64,000 bases of DNA from CAZGCA01 sp964524145 (lineage in GTDB: Bacteria > Hydrogenedentota > CAZGCA01): assembly GCA_964524145.1 (NCBI GenBank), contig CAZGCA010000016.1, positions 1-64,000 on the forward strand, written 5' to 3'. Position numbers and translations under genes: made by a program. The stretch's first letter is position 1. Every line of letters starts with the position of its first letter. Of the stretch, positions 1 to 10,360 are shown piece by piece. The notes below the pieces were generated by a model. The model was not told the origin of the DNA and did not search any database. It was given only the letters and a program-made list of their open reading frames with translations.

Positions 1-55
1 CGAATCCCAGGAGTGAACTCCTGGGCTATTCTCAATCGTCCCTGCGGGACTTGGA
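1..55. repeat. Palindromic intergenic repeat unit, copy 1
   Basis: This stretch holds the palindrome CCCAGGAGTGAACTCCTGGG followed by a second inverted repeat, GTCCCTGCGGGAC. Almost the same unit recurs at 47683-47731, differing by about one base in the linker. It lies downstream of the lon stop codon. The rest of 56-199 shows no gene or other structure. The function is unknown; it resembles the REP-like repeats that are abundant in several uncultivated and PVC-like genomes. Confidence 0.75.
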
Positions 56-199
56 CGTGTTGTTGCGGGTCGGAGCACGGGGTGGGTGAAAGCCTACTTG
101 TTATGTTTGTTGCTATTTGTAGGGCTTTACTAGTGGGCTTTCGTTAAATTGCTGAACGATTAGGGTCGATATGGTGTGCCCGGAGGGCGGCCGGTGTCT

Positions 200-2581
200 T
201 CACGCTGAAGGGAATGCCAGCCCGATCACATCGTCCATGGACCTGACGAACTTCATGTCGAGGTCTTTGCGTACCCTGGGCGGGATCTCCTCGATGTCTT
301 TCCTGTTCTCGTAAGGGAGGATGACGGTCTTCATGCGAGCCCTGTGCGCTGCGAGAACCTTCTCCTTGACGCCGCCGACGGGGAGCATTCGGCCGCGCAG
401 GGTTATCTCGCCGGTCATTGCGATGCCACCGTTGCATGGTTTCTTGCGTGCGGCCGAGAGGAGCGATACGACCATTGCGGAACCAGCCGACGGACCGTCC
501 TTGGGTATCGCGCCCTGGGGGACGTGAATATGTATGTCCTTGTTCTTGGCGAAATCGGGGCGGAGACCGAACCGTTTCGCCTCGGCCCGCAGAAAGCTCA
601 GACTGGCCCGCGCGGACTCCTGCATGATGTCGCCCATCTGGCCGGTGAGTATCACCTCGCCTCTGCCGGACATTATGGAGGACTCGACATTGAGTATTTC
701 GCCACCCGCTTCGGTCCAGGCGAGACCTACAGCGACCCCGACGCGCGGTTTGGCTTCGGCCTCGGGCTCGAGGAATCTCGGCGGGCCAAGCAGCTTGCGC
801 AGATTTTGGGCGGTCACCTTGAACGGTTTCTTGTTCTTCTTCGAGGCGGCAACGGCCTTGCGAGCAACCTTACGGCAAATGTTGGCTATCTCGCGTTCAA
901 GGTTTCTGACGCCTGCCTCGCGGGTATAGTCGCGTATGATCGATGCAAGGACGCCGTGCGAGAAAGTGACCATATCGGGGTTGAGCCCGTTCTCGGTTAT
1001 CTGTTTCGGCACGAGGAACAGCTCAGCGATCTTCACCTTCTCGAACTCGGTGTACCCGGGCAACCTGATTATCTCCATCCGATCGTGCAGCGCCGGCGGT
1101 ATTGAGTGGTCGACGTTCGCCGTGGTGATAAAGAAGACCTCCTCAAGATCGAACTCGACCTCGAGGTAGTGGTCGCTGAAGTTCTTGTTCTGCTCGGGGT
1201 CGAGCACTTCGAGCAGCGCCGAGGACGGGTCGCCCCGGAAGTCCACGCTCATCTTGTCGACTTCGTCGAGCAGAAAGACTGGGTTCTTGCTGCCTGCTTT
1301 CCGCATCGACTGGACTATCCTGCCGGGCATTGCGCCGATGTAGGTGCGGCGGTGACCACGTATCTCGGCTTCGTCACGCACGCCGCCGAGCGATATGCGC
1401 ACGAACTTGCGGTTCATCGATCGCGCTATGGACCGGCCCAGCGACGTCTTGCCCACTCCGGGCGGCCCCACAAAGCAGAGTATGGGTCCTTTGGCGTTTC
1501 TCTTGAGCTTGCGTACAGCGAGAAACTCGAGGATCCGTTCCTTGATCTTTTTCAGTCCGTAATGGTCTTCGTCAAGCACACGTTTCACGGTCGCGATGTC
1601 GAGCTTGTCCTTTGTACGCTTGCTCCAGGGCAAACACACGAGCCAGTCAAGATAGTTGCGGATGACGGCCGCTTCGGGCGAAACGGAAGGCATCCTCTCG
1701 AGCCTATCGACCTCTTTCAACGCCTTGGCGGTTGCCTCCTTGCCCATCTTGGCCTTCTCAACCTCTGCGCGCAGCTCGCCGACCTCGTCCGTGGCGTCGC
1801 CTTTGCGTCCGAGCTCGAGGTTAATGGCCTTAAGCTGCTCGCTGAGATAGTACTCGCGTTGCGTCTTCTCCATCTGCTTGCGAATGCGATCTTTGAGTTT
1901 CTGTTCCATCTCGAGTATCTCGAGCTCGCGGACAAGGTGTCCGGCAATCTTCTCGAGCCGTGTTCTCACGTCAACGGTCTCGAGCAGTTCCTGCTTCTGA
2001 TCGACTTTGAGCGCCATGTATGCAGCGATGAGGTCCGAGAGCTCGCTCGGCCTATCGCTGTTGGTAATCGCCATGGTAATCTCCGGCGGGACGTGTTGGT
2101 TGAGCTTGGCGTAGTCCTCGAACTGCGAGATCACGGCCCGGCACAATGCGAGGGTCTCGCGTCCCCTGGGCTCGACGGACGGTATGGGCTCGGCGATGAC
2201 TTCGTGGAAAGACCTCTTTCTGGTGCGGCCGACAATGGACACTCTCGCGTGACCCTCGATGACTATCTTGAAACTGCCGTCGGGCACCCTAAGCAGTTGC
2301 AGCACCTCGCCTATCACACCAACGCTGTGTATGTCCGAGATGATGGGGCTTTCCTGGTCGCCGTCCTTTTGTGCCGCAACGGCTATGATCTGGTCCTGTC
2401 TCATTGCCGATTCGAGCGCGGCGATCGACCGTGGGCGACCGACAAGAAGCGGCACGACCATGCCGGGGAAAAGCACCAGCTCCCTGAGCGGTACGAGCGG
2501 GACCACGTACGCTTCCGGGTCTTGTTGTTTGGATCGGGTCTTGCCGGTTGTCGCTTTCTTAGTTTTCTTTTTCTTGGCCAT
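200..2581 (-). CDS. lon: ATP-dependent endopeptidase Lon
   Basis: Lon is the cytoplasmic AAA+ serine protease that degrades misfolded and regulatory proteins. The 793 residues match the family length. The order is an N-terminal LON substrate-binding domain (about 25-230), a coiled coil, the AAA+ module with Walker A GPPGVGKTS near residue 371 and Walker B FLLDEVDK, then the protease domain with the catalytic Ser in GPSAGSA (about 697) and the Lys in GGVKEKV (about 738). I start at the ATG of MAKKKK; an in-frame TTG at 2605 would add 8 residues, and neither has a strong ribosome binding site. It is the last gene of the tig-clpP-clpX-lon cluster, 109 bp after clpX, so it may also have its own promoter. 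Confidence 0.97.
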   Translation of the reverse strand: MAKKKKTKKATTGKTRSKQQDPEAYVVPLVPLRELVLFPGMVVPLLVGRPRSIAALESAMRQDQIIAVAAQKDGDQESPIISDIHSVGVIGEVLQLLRVPDGSFKIVIEGHARVSIVGRTRKRSFHEVIAEPIPSVEPRGRETLALCRAVISQFEDYAKLNQHVPPEITMAITNSDRPSELSDLIAAYMALKVDQKQELLETVDVRTRLEKIAGHLVRELEILEMEQKLKDRIRKQMEKTQREYYLSEQLKAINLELGRKGDATDEVGELRAEVEKAKMGKEATAKALKEVDRLERMPSVSPEAAVIRNYLDWLVCLPWSKRTKDKLDIATVKRVLDEDHYGLKKIKERILEFLAVRKLKRNAKGPILCFVGPPGVGKTSLGRSIARSMNRKFVRISLGGVRDEAEIRGHRRTYIGAMPGRIVQSMRKAGSKNPVFLLDEVDKMSVDFRGDPSSALLEVLDPEQNKNFSDHYLEVEFDLEEVFFITTANVDHSIPPALHDRMEIIRLPGYTEFEKVKIAELFLVPKQITENGLNPDMVTFSHGVLASIIRDYTREAGVRNLEREIANICRKVARKAVAASKKNKKPFKVTAQNLRKLLGPPRFLEPEAEAKPRVGVAVGLAWTEAGGEILNVESSIMSGRGEVILTGQMGDIMQESARASLSFLRAEAKRFGLRPDFAKNKDIHIHVPQGAIPKDGPSAGSAMVVSLLSAARKKPCNGGIAMTGEITLRGRMLPVGGVKEKVLAAHRARMKTVILPYENRKDIEEIPPRVRKDLDMKFVRSMDDVIGLAFPSA

Positions 2582-2690
2582 AAGTTGGTGGGCTCGTGCC
2601 GTCAACGGCGTTCAGGGAAAGCGGATTGGCCTTTCGCTCCCCCGGACAACGCACCCCGACACGGCGTGCTCGTTTGTCTGGTCCTCGCGT

Positions 2691-3947
<1,257 letters not shown>

Positions 3948-3957
3948 AGTTGCCGGG

Positions 3958-4566
3958 TTACTCCTTGTTCTCCTTGGACCGGTCCAAGACCTCGTCTATG
4001 AGGCCGTACTCGAGGGCCTCCTGGGCCGACATGAAGAAGTCGCGTTCGGTATCCCGCGCTATCGTCTCAAGATCCTGATTGCTGTGCTCTGCAAGTATCT
4101 CGTTGAGCATGTCGCGCATCAGCAATGTCTCTTTCGCCTGCACATCTATGTCGGTGGCCTTCAGCAGACGGCGGGACCCAGCCCACGGCTGGTGGATGAG
4201 AATCCGCGAGTAGGGTAGTGCGTACCGTTTGCCTTTCCCGCCTGCCGCAAGCAGCACCGCGCCCATGCTGAAGGCCTGACCGAGACAGATGGTCGAGACC
4301 GGGGCCTTGACAAACTGCATTGTGTCGTACACCGCCAGGCCGGCGGTTATCGATCCGCCCGGACTGTTGATATAGAGGTGGATGTCTTTGTCGCTGTCCT
4401 CCGATTCGAGGACCAGCAACTGCGCTATCAGCACGTTGGCCAGTTCGGCACCAATATCTTGTCCGATGAATATAATCCTGTCCTTCAGCAAGCGCGAGTA
4501 TATGTCTTGGTCTCGTTCGCCCCGGCTTGTCTGTTCCACAACCCTGGGGACCCAGATAGTCGCCAT
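3958..4566 (-). CDS. clpP: ATP-dependent Clp protease proteolytic subunit ClpP
   Basis: This is the serine peptidase of the ClpXP complex, 202 residues as is usual. The catalytic triad can be read as Ser100 in QAFSMGA, His125 in ILIHQPW and Asp176 in ERDFFMS. The usual Ala before the catalytic Ser is Phe here, a change next to the active site that may be only lineage variation. The start has a clear AAAGGAG ribosome binding site inside the end of tig. There is no gap between tig and clpP and 10 bp between clpP and clpX, so the three are co-transcribed. Confidence 0.98.
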   Translation of the reverse strand: MATIWVPRVVEQTSRGERDQDIYSRLLKDRIIFIGQDIGAELANVLIAQLLVLESEDSDKDIHLYINSPGGSITAGLAVYDTMQFVKAPVSTICLGQAFSMGAVLLAAGGKGKRYALPYSRILIHQPWAGSRRLLKATDIDVQAKETLLMRDMLNEILAEHSNQDLETIARDTERDFFMSAQEALEYGLIDEVLDRSKENKE

Positions 4567-5868
4567 CTATTGCTCCTTTACTTCCACCTCGGTGATCGTT
4601 GCAGAGTCAATGATCGCCTTCATCGCCTCCCCGCGTCGCCACCGCGCCTTGTAGGCCGATTCGGCGTCGCCGCTGCTGAAGTACTTCTCGACTTGCTCGG
4701 GCGTCACACCGGGTTGTTCGGAGAGTTTCGTCTTCTCTTCAGACATCATCTCATCCGTTATCTCTACGTTTTCTTTCCTGGCGATCTCTTCCAGCGCACA
4801 GAACGTTTTGAGTTGGTGTACTGCGCGTTCCTGACATGCTCTGAGAAGCTGTTCCTGCTCCTTGACAATCTCCTCCCGAGGCACACCCGCACGCAGCAGC
4901 CTTCTCAGTTCCTCATCAAAGACCTCCTGTGTGTGAGCGCGCACAAACGAGCCCGGCACCTCGAACTTGGAGGCCTCGATCACCTGGTCCATCGCCCCAG
5001 CACGGAGCGCCGATTCGGCATTGTCTACGGCCGAACTCTCGATCCTTTCGCGCAATTTGTTGCGGTAATCCTCCGCCGACTCTGCCCCCAACTGTTGGGC
5101 AAGCTCGTCATCCATCTCGGGCACTTCAGGTCGCTTGATCTCGTTGACCTTTATCTTGAAAAGCGCTGTCTTCCCGGCTATCTCTTTTTGCCTGTAGTCG
5201 TCGGGGAACGTCGCCTCTACTTCCTTTTCATCGCCGGCAGAAGCTCCGACCAACGCGCTCTCGACCTCCTCGAAGAAGTATCCTCTGCCTATGTATACCG
5301 GCACGTTCTCGGCTTCGCTGCCCTTGAACGGCTCGCCGTCTATGGTCGCCTCGAAGCTCAGGATGACCTCGTCGCCCTCTTCGGCACCACCGTCATTCCT
5401 GGGGACGTACGCCACGTTGGCACGCAACACTTCCTGGACGGTTTTGTCGATGTCTTCCTCTGTCACGCGGCGAACCGGTTTCTCAAGCTTGAGTCCCTTG
5501 TATTCTCCGACCTCGACGATCGGTCGGACTTCCAGAGCAACCTTGAACGTCAAGGGCGACCCGTCCTCGTGTTCGATATCGCTTACTTCCGGCTCGAGTA
5601 CCGGCTCGAGGTCGTTGGATTTGATCGCCTCTTGGACACTCGCGGCTACCGTTCGATTGACGGCCTCTTCTTTGGCCTCCTTGGCAAACCGTTTATCAAT
5701 GAGTTTCCGGGGAGCCCTGCCGCGGCGGAACCCGGGAATCGTCGCTTCCTTGGCTATCTCGGAGAGGACCTTCTCTTTCTCCTTCTCAACCTCTTCTGCG
5801 GGCACCTCGATATCGAACAACCGGAGACAGTCTTCCTTCTCCTCGATGTTGACTTTCAGACCTTCCAC
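4567..5868 (-). CDS. tig: Trigger factor, ribosome-associated chaperone and prolyl isomerase
   Basis: Trigger factor binds the ribosome exit tunnel and holds nascent chains. The order is an N-terminal ribosome-binding domain with the GFRRGRAP signature (about residues 47-54), an FKBP-type prolyl isomerase domain beginning GDEVILSF, and a long helical C-terminal chaperone domain. A TTG at 5877 is also in frame, but the AGAAGG motif would then touch the start. The GTG at 5868 leaves a 9-base spacing, so I prefer it; the protein is then 433 residues. It begins 43 bp after a tRNA-Leu gene, with no promoter visible in that gap. Confidence 0.97.
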   Translation of the reverse strand: MEGLKVNIEEKEDCLRLFDIEVPAEEVEKEKEKVLSEIAKEATIPGFRRGRAPRKLIDKRFAKEAKEEAVNRTVAASVQEAIKSNDLEPVLEPEVSDIEHEDGSPLTFKVALEVRPIVEVGEYKGLKLEKPVRRVTEEDIDKTVQEVLRANVAYVPRNDGGAEEGDEVILSFEATIDGEPFKGSEAENVPVYIGRGYFFEEVESALVGASAGDEKEVEATFPDDYRQKEIAGKTALFKIKVNEIKRPEVPEMDDELAQQLGAESAEDYRNKLRERIESSAVDNAESALRAGAMDQVIEASKFEVPGSFVRAHTQEVFDEELRRLLRAGVPREEIVKEQEQLLRACQERAVHQLKTFCALEEIARKENVEITDEMMSEEKTKLSEQPGVTPEQVEKYFSSGDAESAYKARWRRGEAMKAIIDSATITEVEVKEQ

Positions 5869-5911
5869 CGATTTCAACCTTCTCTTACTGTTTTCTCGTA
5901 TCCATCGCTAT

Positions 5912-5993
5912 TGGGCGAGGCGGGAGTTGAACCCGCACACCTTTCGGTACTGGATCCTAAATCCAGCGCGTCTGCCAGTTCCGCCACCCGCCC
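5912..5993 (-). tRNA. tRNA-Leu(UAG)
   Basis: The reverse strand folds into a full class II tRNA. The acceptor GGGCGGG pairs with CTCGCCC, the anticodon stem CTGGA/TCCAG closes the loop TTTAGGA (anticodon TAG), a variable arm is present, and the T-arm carries GTTCAA. The discriminator is A and CCA is not encoded. It is the last tRNA before tig. Confidence 0.95.
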
Positions 5994-6015
5994 GAGCACC
6001 ATCGTCAACACATGG

Positions 6016-6089
6016 TGGGCCGTGCAGGAATCGAACCTGCAACCTCCTGATTAAGAGTCAGCTGCTCTGCCTAGTTGAGCTAACGGCCC
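6016..6089 (-). tRNA. tRNA-Lys(CUU)
   Basis: The 7-bp acceptor GGGCCGT/ACGGCCC, the D-arm with TAGCTCAACTAGGCAGAGC and the T-arm GCAGG-TTCGATT-CCTGC are all present. The anticodon loop CTCTTAA gives anticodon CTT. The first pair of the anticodon stem is a G-G mismatch. CCA is not encoded. Confidence 0.94.
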
Positions 6090-6104
6090 ACCGAGCCTCG
6101 AATG

Positions 6105-6178
<74 letters not shown>

Positions 6179-6247
6179 AAGAGAGTTCCAACACAAAAAC
6201 ACCCCGCCCTCGGTCTCCTGGCCGGGGAGCAATGTTCGTTTACTATA

Positions 6248-6324
<77 letters not shown>

Positions 6325-6365
6325 TGCTGCCGCGGTTTTTGTTACACCCCTTCCGTCCAAAATCC

Positions 6366-6394
6366 ATTATACTAGACCGCATAGCCCATGTCAA
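6366..6394 (-). promoter_or_regulatory. Consensus sigma70 promoter of the tRNA-tig-clpP-clpX-lon cluster
   Basis: On the reverse strand TTGACA (6394-6389), a 17-bp spacer and TATAAT (6371-6366) match the sigma70 consensus at all 12 positions. It points at tRNA-Gly. No other promoter this strong is seen before tig. Confidence 0.85.
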
Positions 6395-6422
6395 GATGTT
6401 GAGGCCAGCTCCGGAGCTTCGG

Positions 6423-6452
6423 TTGACAACGATGAAGTGCGGGGGGTACCAT
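6423..6452 (+). promoter_or_regulatory. Possible promoter of the hybrid histidine kinase gene
   Basis: TTGACA (6423-6428), an 18-bp spacer and TACCAT (6447-6452, 4 of 6 matches) lie 60 bp before the proposed start at 6512. It is divergent from, and only about 30 bp away from, the tRNA promoter. Confidence 0.4.
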
Positions 6453-6511
6453 ACCACCACATCGACTGTTCAGTTGTGTCTCCAGGTATGACAGGTTCAA
6501 GGAAAGGCGCA

Positions 6512-8689
6512 ATGTCAACTAATGTGAAGCGGGAGGAAACGGGAGATCGGTTCGAGCCGCTCAATCTCGCGCTTCGGTGGATAATAGTCGCTGGTCTGAC
6601 CTTCTACTACCTTGACGAGGTCGCCGCTGGACAACGCGGCTATCTGCTCGCCATCATACCGGTCGTCGGTTACACGGCGTTCGTGCAACTGCTCTCGACG
6701 GTGCGCAAGGTGTCATCGTGGTTTCGCGGTATAGACATGATCGTCAACCTGGTACTGTTTACGTTTGTGATCTACCTTACCGGAGCCGACAGCAGCGAGC
6801 TCTACATGATCTATCTCCTGCTGATCGCAGCGATTGCGTTCTGGCGACAAGACCTTCGCTCAACATTGGTGTACTCGATGGTGTGCGTTCTGTCTTATCT
6901 CGGAGTGATCGTCGTCGAGGCGGTTCGTATCGGTCTCTCGGTACCGTCGGAGCTGCTACTCCTGAGGTTTCTGGTGATACTGCTCATGGGGAGTTTTCTG
7001 GGTACGCTGGCCGAGAGGACCCGCAGGCGTCGCGAGGCGTTGGCCGAAGCTCTTGAAGCCACCGACGAAGAGCTGGCACGCATCAGAGAATTTTCCCGAA
7101 CGGTGGGCGAGGCGGCCACTATCGATGAAATCGTTGCTGTTGCCGCCAAGGCATTGTCCCGCGCGCTGGACTGTGAATGGGTGGTGATCATGCTGCTCGA
7201 TCCACGAACCGACAGTGTTGTGGTGCACGATGGGAGCATCTCTCCACCCGAGGCTCCCAAGCCGTACGCCTACCCGTTGCGTGTTATCCAGGACGGTTTG
7301 GTGCCTCTTGTCACCAACGAGCCGTCAACACTGCCCGGCGAGATGGGGGAGCTCGCTCTTCGGTTGGGCGTTGAAAACCTTCTTTCCGTACCGATCAGGA
7401 TAGCCGGCAAGCTGTTTGGCGTTGTCCATTGCGCAAACAAGGGACCGGGGTTTCTGCCCGAGGACGTACGGTTTGTGCGGACGCTGACACCTCAGTTGGC
7501 GGCCTCGATCCAGTCCTCGGAACAGTATGAACGGGTTCAGAGAGAGCTGGCCCAATCGGAGAAGCTGGCCGCAGTGGGGAGGCTCGTCGCCGGGATAGCG
7601 CACGAGCTTAACAATCCGCTGGCAACGGTGTGTGCTTATGCCGAACACCTCGTGGGGACTGTGGAAGACGAGTCGCTGAAGCGGGATCTCGAGAAGATCG
7701 ATCGTGCGGCATGGCGCTGCAGGAGGGCTGTAAAAGGATTGCTCGACTTCGCGCGATCACAGCCGCCCGTGAAGACCAACGTACATATGGCGGAGATAGT
7801 CGAGGAGGCGCTGCGATTCGTCAGCGACAGGCTGTCGCAACATTCCGTACGTGTTGAAACGGATTTTGCAGAGGGTCTCCCAGCGGTCTGTGTGGACCCG
7901 TATCAATTGGGCGAGGTTTGCTCGAACATCATCAACAACGCGATCGACGCTATGGCGAATTCGGAGCGCGAACGCCTCCTGACGATTCGGACGTCTTTGA
8001 ACGATGACAAGGTTCGCTTGGAGATATCCGATACGGGAACCGGTATACCCGAGAGCCTGATTGACCAAGTATTCGACCCGTTCTTCTCGACAAAGGACCA
8101 CGGTAAGGGTACGGGATTGGGCCTGAGCATATGTTACGGGATAGTGCGTCGCCATGACGGCGAGATCCGCGCAGAGAGCGAGCCCGGGACGGGAACAACT
8201 ATGACAGTTGACCTGCCGTCAACCGGCGAAGAGATCGCTACAGCACGGGCCGAAGCAGCAGCCGTCCATTTCGATCTTTCGGGGTTGCGACTACTCGTTG
8301 CCGAGGACGAGGAGGATTTGCGAGAGCTTCTCACCAGAGTTCTTCGTTCAGAGGGATGTGCGGTCGATACGGCCGAGACCGGTGCAGCGGCCATGCGGCT
8401 CTTGGATGTCAACACCTACGACCTTGTTCTGGCTGACATCAAAATGCCCACCGCAACGGGCAACACGCTGTATCAGTATGTCTGTGAACGGTTCCCACAC
8501 CTGAAGGGAAGGATTGTGTTTATCACCGGCGATACGGCGTCGCTCGATACGGCCGTCTTTCTGGAGGAAACCGGCAACCCCTGGATCGGCAAACCTTTCC
8601 AGCTCGGTGAGATCAAGGCGGCCATCGAAACGTGCCTCTCCGAAACAACCGGCGATTCTACAGGGCGCGATGGTCAGGACGCTTCCTGA
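6512..8689 (+). CDS. Membrane hybrid sensor histidine kinase with GAF and receiver domains
   Basis: This is a 725-residue sensor. The N-terminus (about 10-180) has five or six membrane segments and ends in a basic LAERTRRRRE helix. A GAF-type sensor follows (about 195-345), then HisKA with the phospho-accepting His364 in GIAHELNNPL, the HATPase with N-box NIINNAIDAM and G boxes DTGTGIPE and GTGLGLSI, and a C-terminal receiver domain with Asp642 in VLADIKMP. The ATG at 6512 has GGAAAGG 5 bases upstream; an in-frame ATG at 6488 is possible. There is no partner regulator next to it, so the fused receiver may act through a phosphorelay. The signal cannot be told from sequence. Confidence 0.92.
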   Translation: MSTNVKREETGDRFEPLNLALRWIIVAGLTFYYLDEVAAGQRGYLLAIIPVVGYTAFVQLLSTVRKVSSWFRGIDMIVNLVLFTFVIYLTGADSSELYMIYLLLIAAIAFWRQDLRSTLVYSMVCVLSYLGVIVVEAVRIGLSVPSELLLLRFLVILLMGSFLGTLAERTRRRREALAEALEATDEELARIREFSRTVGEAATIDEIVAVAAKALSRALDCEWVVIMLLDPRTDSVVVHDGSISPPEAPKPYAYPLRVIQDGLVPLVTNEPSTLPGEMGELALRLGVENLLSVPIRIAGKLFGVVHCANKGPGFLPEDVRFVRTLTPQLAASIQSSEQYERVQRELAQSEKLAAVGRLVAGIAHELNNPLATVCAYAEHLVGTVEDESLKRDLEKIDRAAWRCRRAVKGLLDFARSQPPVKTNVHMAEIVEEALRFVSDRLSQHSVRVETDFAEGLPAVCVDPYQLGEVCSNIINNAIDAMANSERERLLTIRTSLNDDKVRLEISDTGTGIPESLIDQVFDPFFSTKDHGKGTGLGLSICYGIVRRHDGEIRAESEPGTGTTMTVDLPSTGEEIATARAEAAAVHFDLSGLRLLVAEDEEDLRELLTRVLRSEGCAVDTAETGAAAMRLLDVNTYDLVLADIKMPTATGNTLYQYVCERFPHLKGRIVFITGDTASLDTAVFLEETGNPWIGKPFQLGEIKAAIETCLSETTGDSTGRDGQDAS

Positions 8690-9393
8690 GACGTCTCCGA
8701 GCCCGGGTTGCACTGTGCAAAGAATCCAACGACATTTTCCGTAAGGAACCGTTCGGTCTTCAGCAGGTTTTCCCTGATCAGCTTCAACTGGTTTTGTTGC
8801 ACCGGCATGGCGAAGGTTGCCTTGTTTTCGAGGAATATGGTTTTGGGGTCACGTATCAGCGATTCCACCTTGACGTCGCAGTGGAACGGCTGGTCGGGTG
8901 TCAGCGGAAAGAACAACCTGAATCCGAACCCCTGGAGGGGCCGGCCCAGCGTTTTGAGATGCTCCGGGTCAAGGCTCGCGACTGCCTCTGCCAGGAACCG
9001 GCGCGCGTCCCGATCGGGGGTTGCCGCCGAGGCGAGCTTGCGCACGACGTAGTGCTGGGTAACGGCGACGGGCACCTGCAACACCGAGAAGCAGCTCTTG
9101 ATGGTTGGTTCTGCGAGCATATCCAGAAAATGCCCTGAATCGAACTCGGGGTGAGCACAGTGGAGTGCAACCCTTGCCGGCTCGACGATACATTCGAGAC
9201 GTTCGCTCGAGTTCTTCACGGTAGCGATCATTCTCGCGCCACCGGACGGCAGCAGGTTGAACGACTGGAACTCGCGTATCGAGGAGAGCTCGTTAAGTAG
9301 TTCGCGGCACTTCTCGCCGCTGAACGATCGCGGTGGCGCAATGGTCAGCGCTATCTCAAAACCGTAAGGTCGCAGACTCTCGACGTTCATCAT
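8674..9393 (-). CDS. Hypothetical protein
   Basis: I do not recognise this protein. From the ATG pair at 9393/9390 it has about 239 residues, soluble, with no signal peptide or membrane segment and mixed alpha/beta composition. Its last half carries FGFRLFFPL and a helical C-terminus with KLIRENLLKTERFLTEN. An in-frame TTG at 9492 would add 33 residues that look like non-coding sequence (a GC-rich hairpin lies there), so I reject it. Its end overlaps the end of the histidine kinase gene by 16 bp, tail to tail. It follows the AlkZ-related gene on the same strand and may share its transcript. Confidence 0.65.
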   Translation of the reverse strand: MMNVESLRPYGFEIALTIAPPRSFSGEKCRELLNELSSIREFQSFNLLPSGGARMIATVKNSSERLECIVEPARVALHCAHPEFDSGHFLDMLAEPTIKSCFSVLQVPVAVTQHYVVRKLASAATPDRDARRFLAEAVASLDPEHLKTLGRPLQGFGFRLFFPLTPDQPFHCDVKVESLIRDPKTIFLENKATFAMPVQQNQLKLIRENLLKTERFLTENVVGFFAQCNPGSETSQEAS

Positions 9394-9508
9394 CCATCCG
9401 ACGGTGGCGGGCCGGCCACCGCCACCTGAAAAGTAGTCCAAAAAGCCGGGTATATCATGAAGAAGTATAGCACTCCGCGGGACGTGAGTCAAAAAACGGG
9501 GAGGTGCC

Positions 9509-10354
9509 TTACTTCTTCCCGGTCAGTTGCGGGCTGGCGAGGAAGGTTCTCGTGTCGCGCGGGAGCGTACCGGTTCGGAGCGTGCCGCTGGTCACCAATT
9601 GCTCGGCAACGTCGGCAAAACGGTCTTTTTCCCACCCGAATATGCGGTACATGGTCTCTGTGTCGGCAATTCCGGCGGTACGCACGTAAGCGAGTGCGAT
9701 CTCTGCCATCGCGCGTTGTGGCTGGCATTGCCGAGCCGCATCGAGCACGGGCTGCGGCACCCAGTTCGAGAAGAGGTCGAGCACGCGCACACCCCAGCTC
9801 TTGTCTTTGAGTCCGACGGTGACGATTTTGAACTTGAGCTGGAGCTCGAGCAGTGCGGCATGAAACGTGCGGGTCCCTTTCTTGCCTGGTATCGCGAGCG
9901 CCGCTCGCAACTCGTCAGTAGGAGTAGGACCGTGCTCGGCCAGGAAGTCGCAGATCCGTTTGGCAGACTCACTGAGCCTGCCGTAAAAATGCTCCTCGTC
10001 GTAAACCTCGTACCCGCCCGAGTCGAAGTAGAGGCTGAGAAAGTACGGTAGCAACCGCATCGAGATGAGCGTCGCTTTGCGGCGGACCACACGCCCGCTG
10101 TAGCACTTGCCCGCAGCCTGAAGCTGGTCTTTCCACGGCCACCAGTCGGCGGTTCTGTGCGCCGACCGATACAGCTTCGGCAGGTCTATGTAATCGCAGG
10201 CGAAGAGAAGACAGAGCCCGACATCGTCTATGAACCGTGCCGCCGCCGCGCGGGTACGGAGCCGGCGTTTTTCCGAAAGGCGCCACTTGGTGCTCCTGTA
10301 CCGGTTGACACTGGCTTTAGTGAGATGCACGGCTTCTGTTGGCGCGCCAGCCAT
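9509..10354 (-). CDS. AlkZ/YcaQ-related winged-helix protein
   Basis: The 281 residues resemble the group named AlkZ-related. AlkZ (YcaQ) is a DNA glycosylase that unhooks interstrand crosslinks. Matching features, recalled from the family, are FIDDVGLCLLF (about 41-51), a WPWKDQLQ segment, VVRRKATLISMRLLPYF, and a following winged-helix part with AEHGPTPTDELRAAL. The QΦQ/QΦD motif of true AlkZ glycosylases is not obvious, so activity on DNA is unproven. It sits 6 bp downstream of an ABC-2 permease gene, an unusual partner. Confidence 0.7.
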   Translation of the reverse strand: MAGAPTEAVHLTKASVNRYRSTKWRLSEKRRLRTRAAAARFIDDVGLCLLFACDYIDLPKLYRSAHRTADWWPWKDQLQAAGKCYSGRVVRRKATLISMRLLPYFLSLYFDSGGYEVYDEEHFYGRLSESAKRICDFLAEHGPTPTDELRAALAIPGKKGTRTFHAALLELQLKFKIVTVGLKDKSWGVRVLDLFSNWVPQPVLDAARQCQPQRAMAEIALAYVRTAGIADTETMYRIFGWEKDRFADVAEQLVTSGTLRTGTLPRDTRTFLASPQLTGKK

Positions 10355-10360
10355 AGTGTA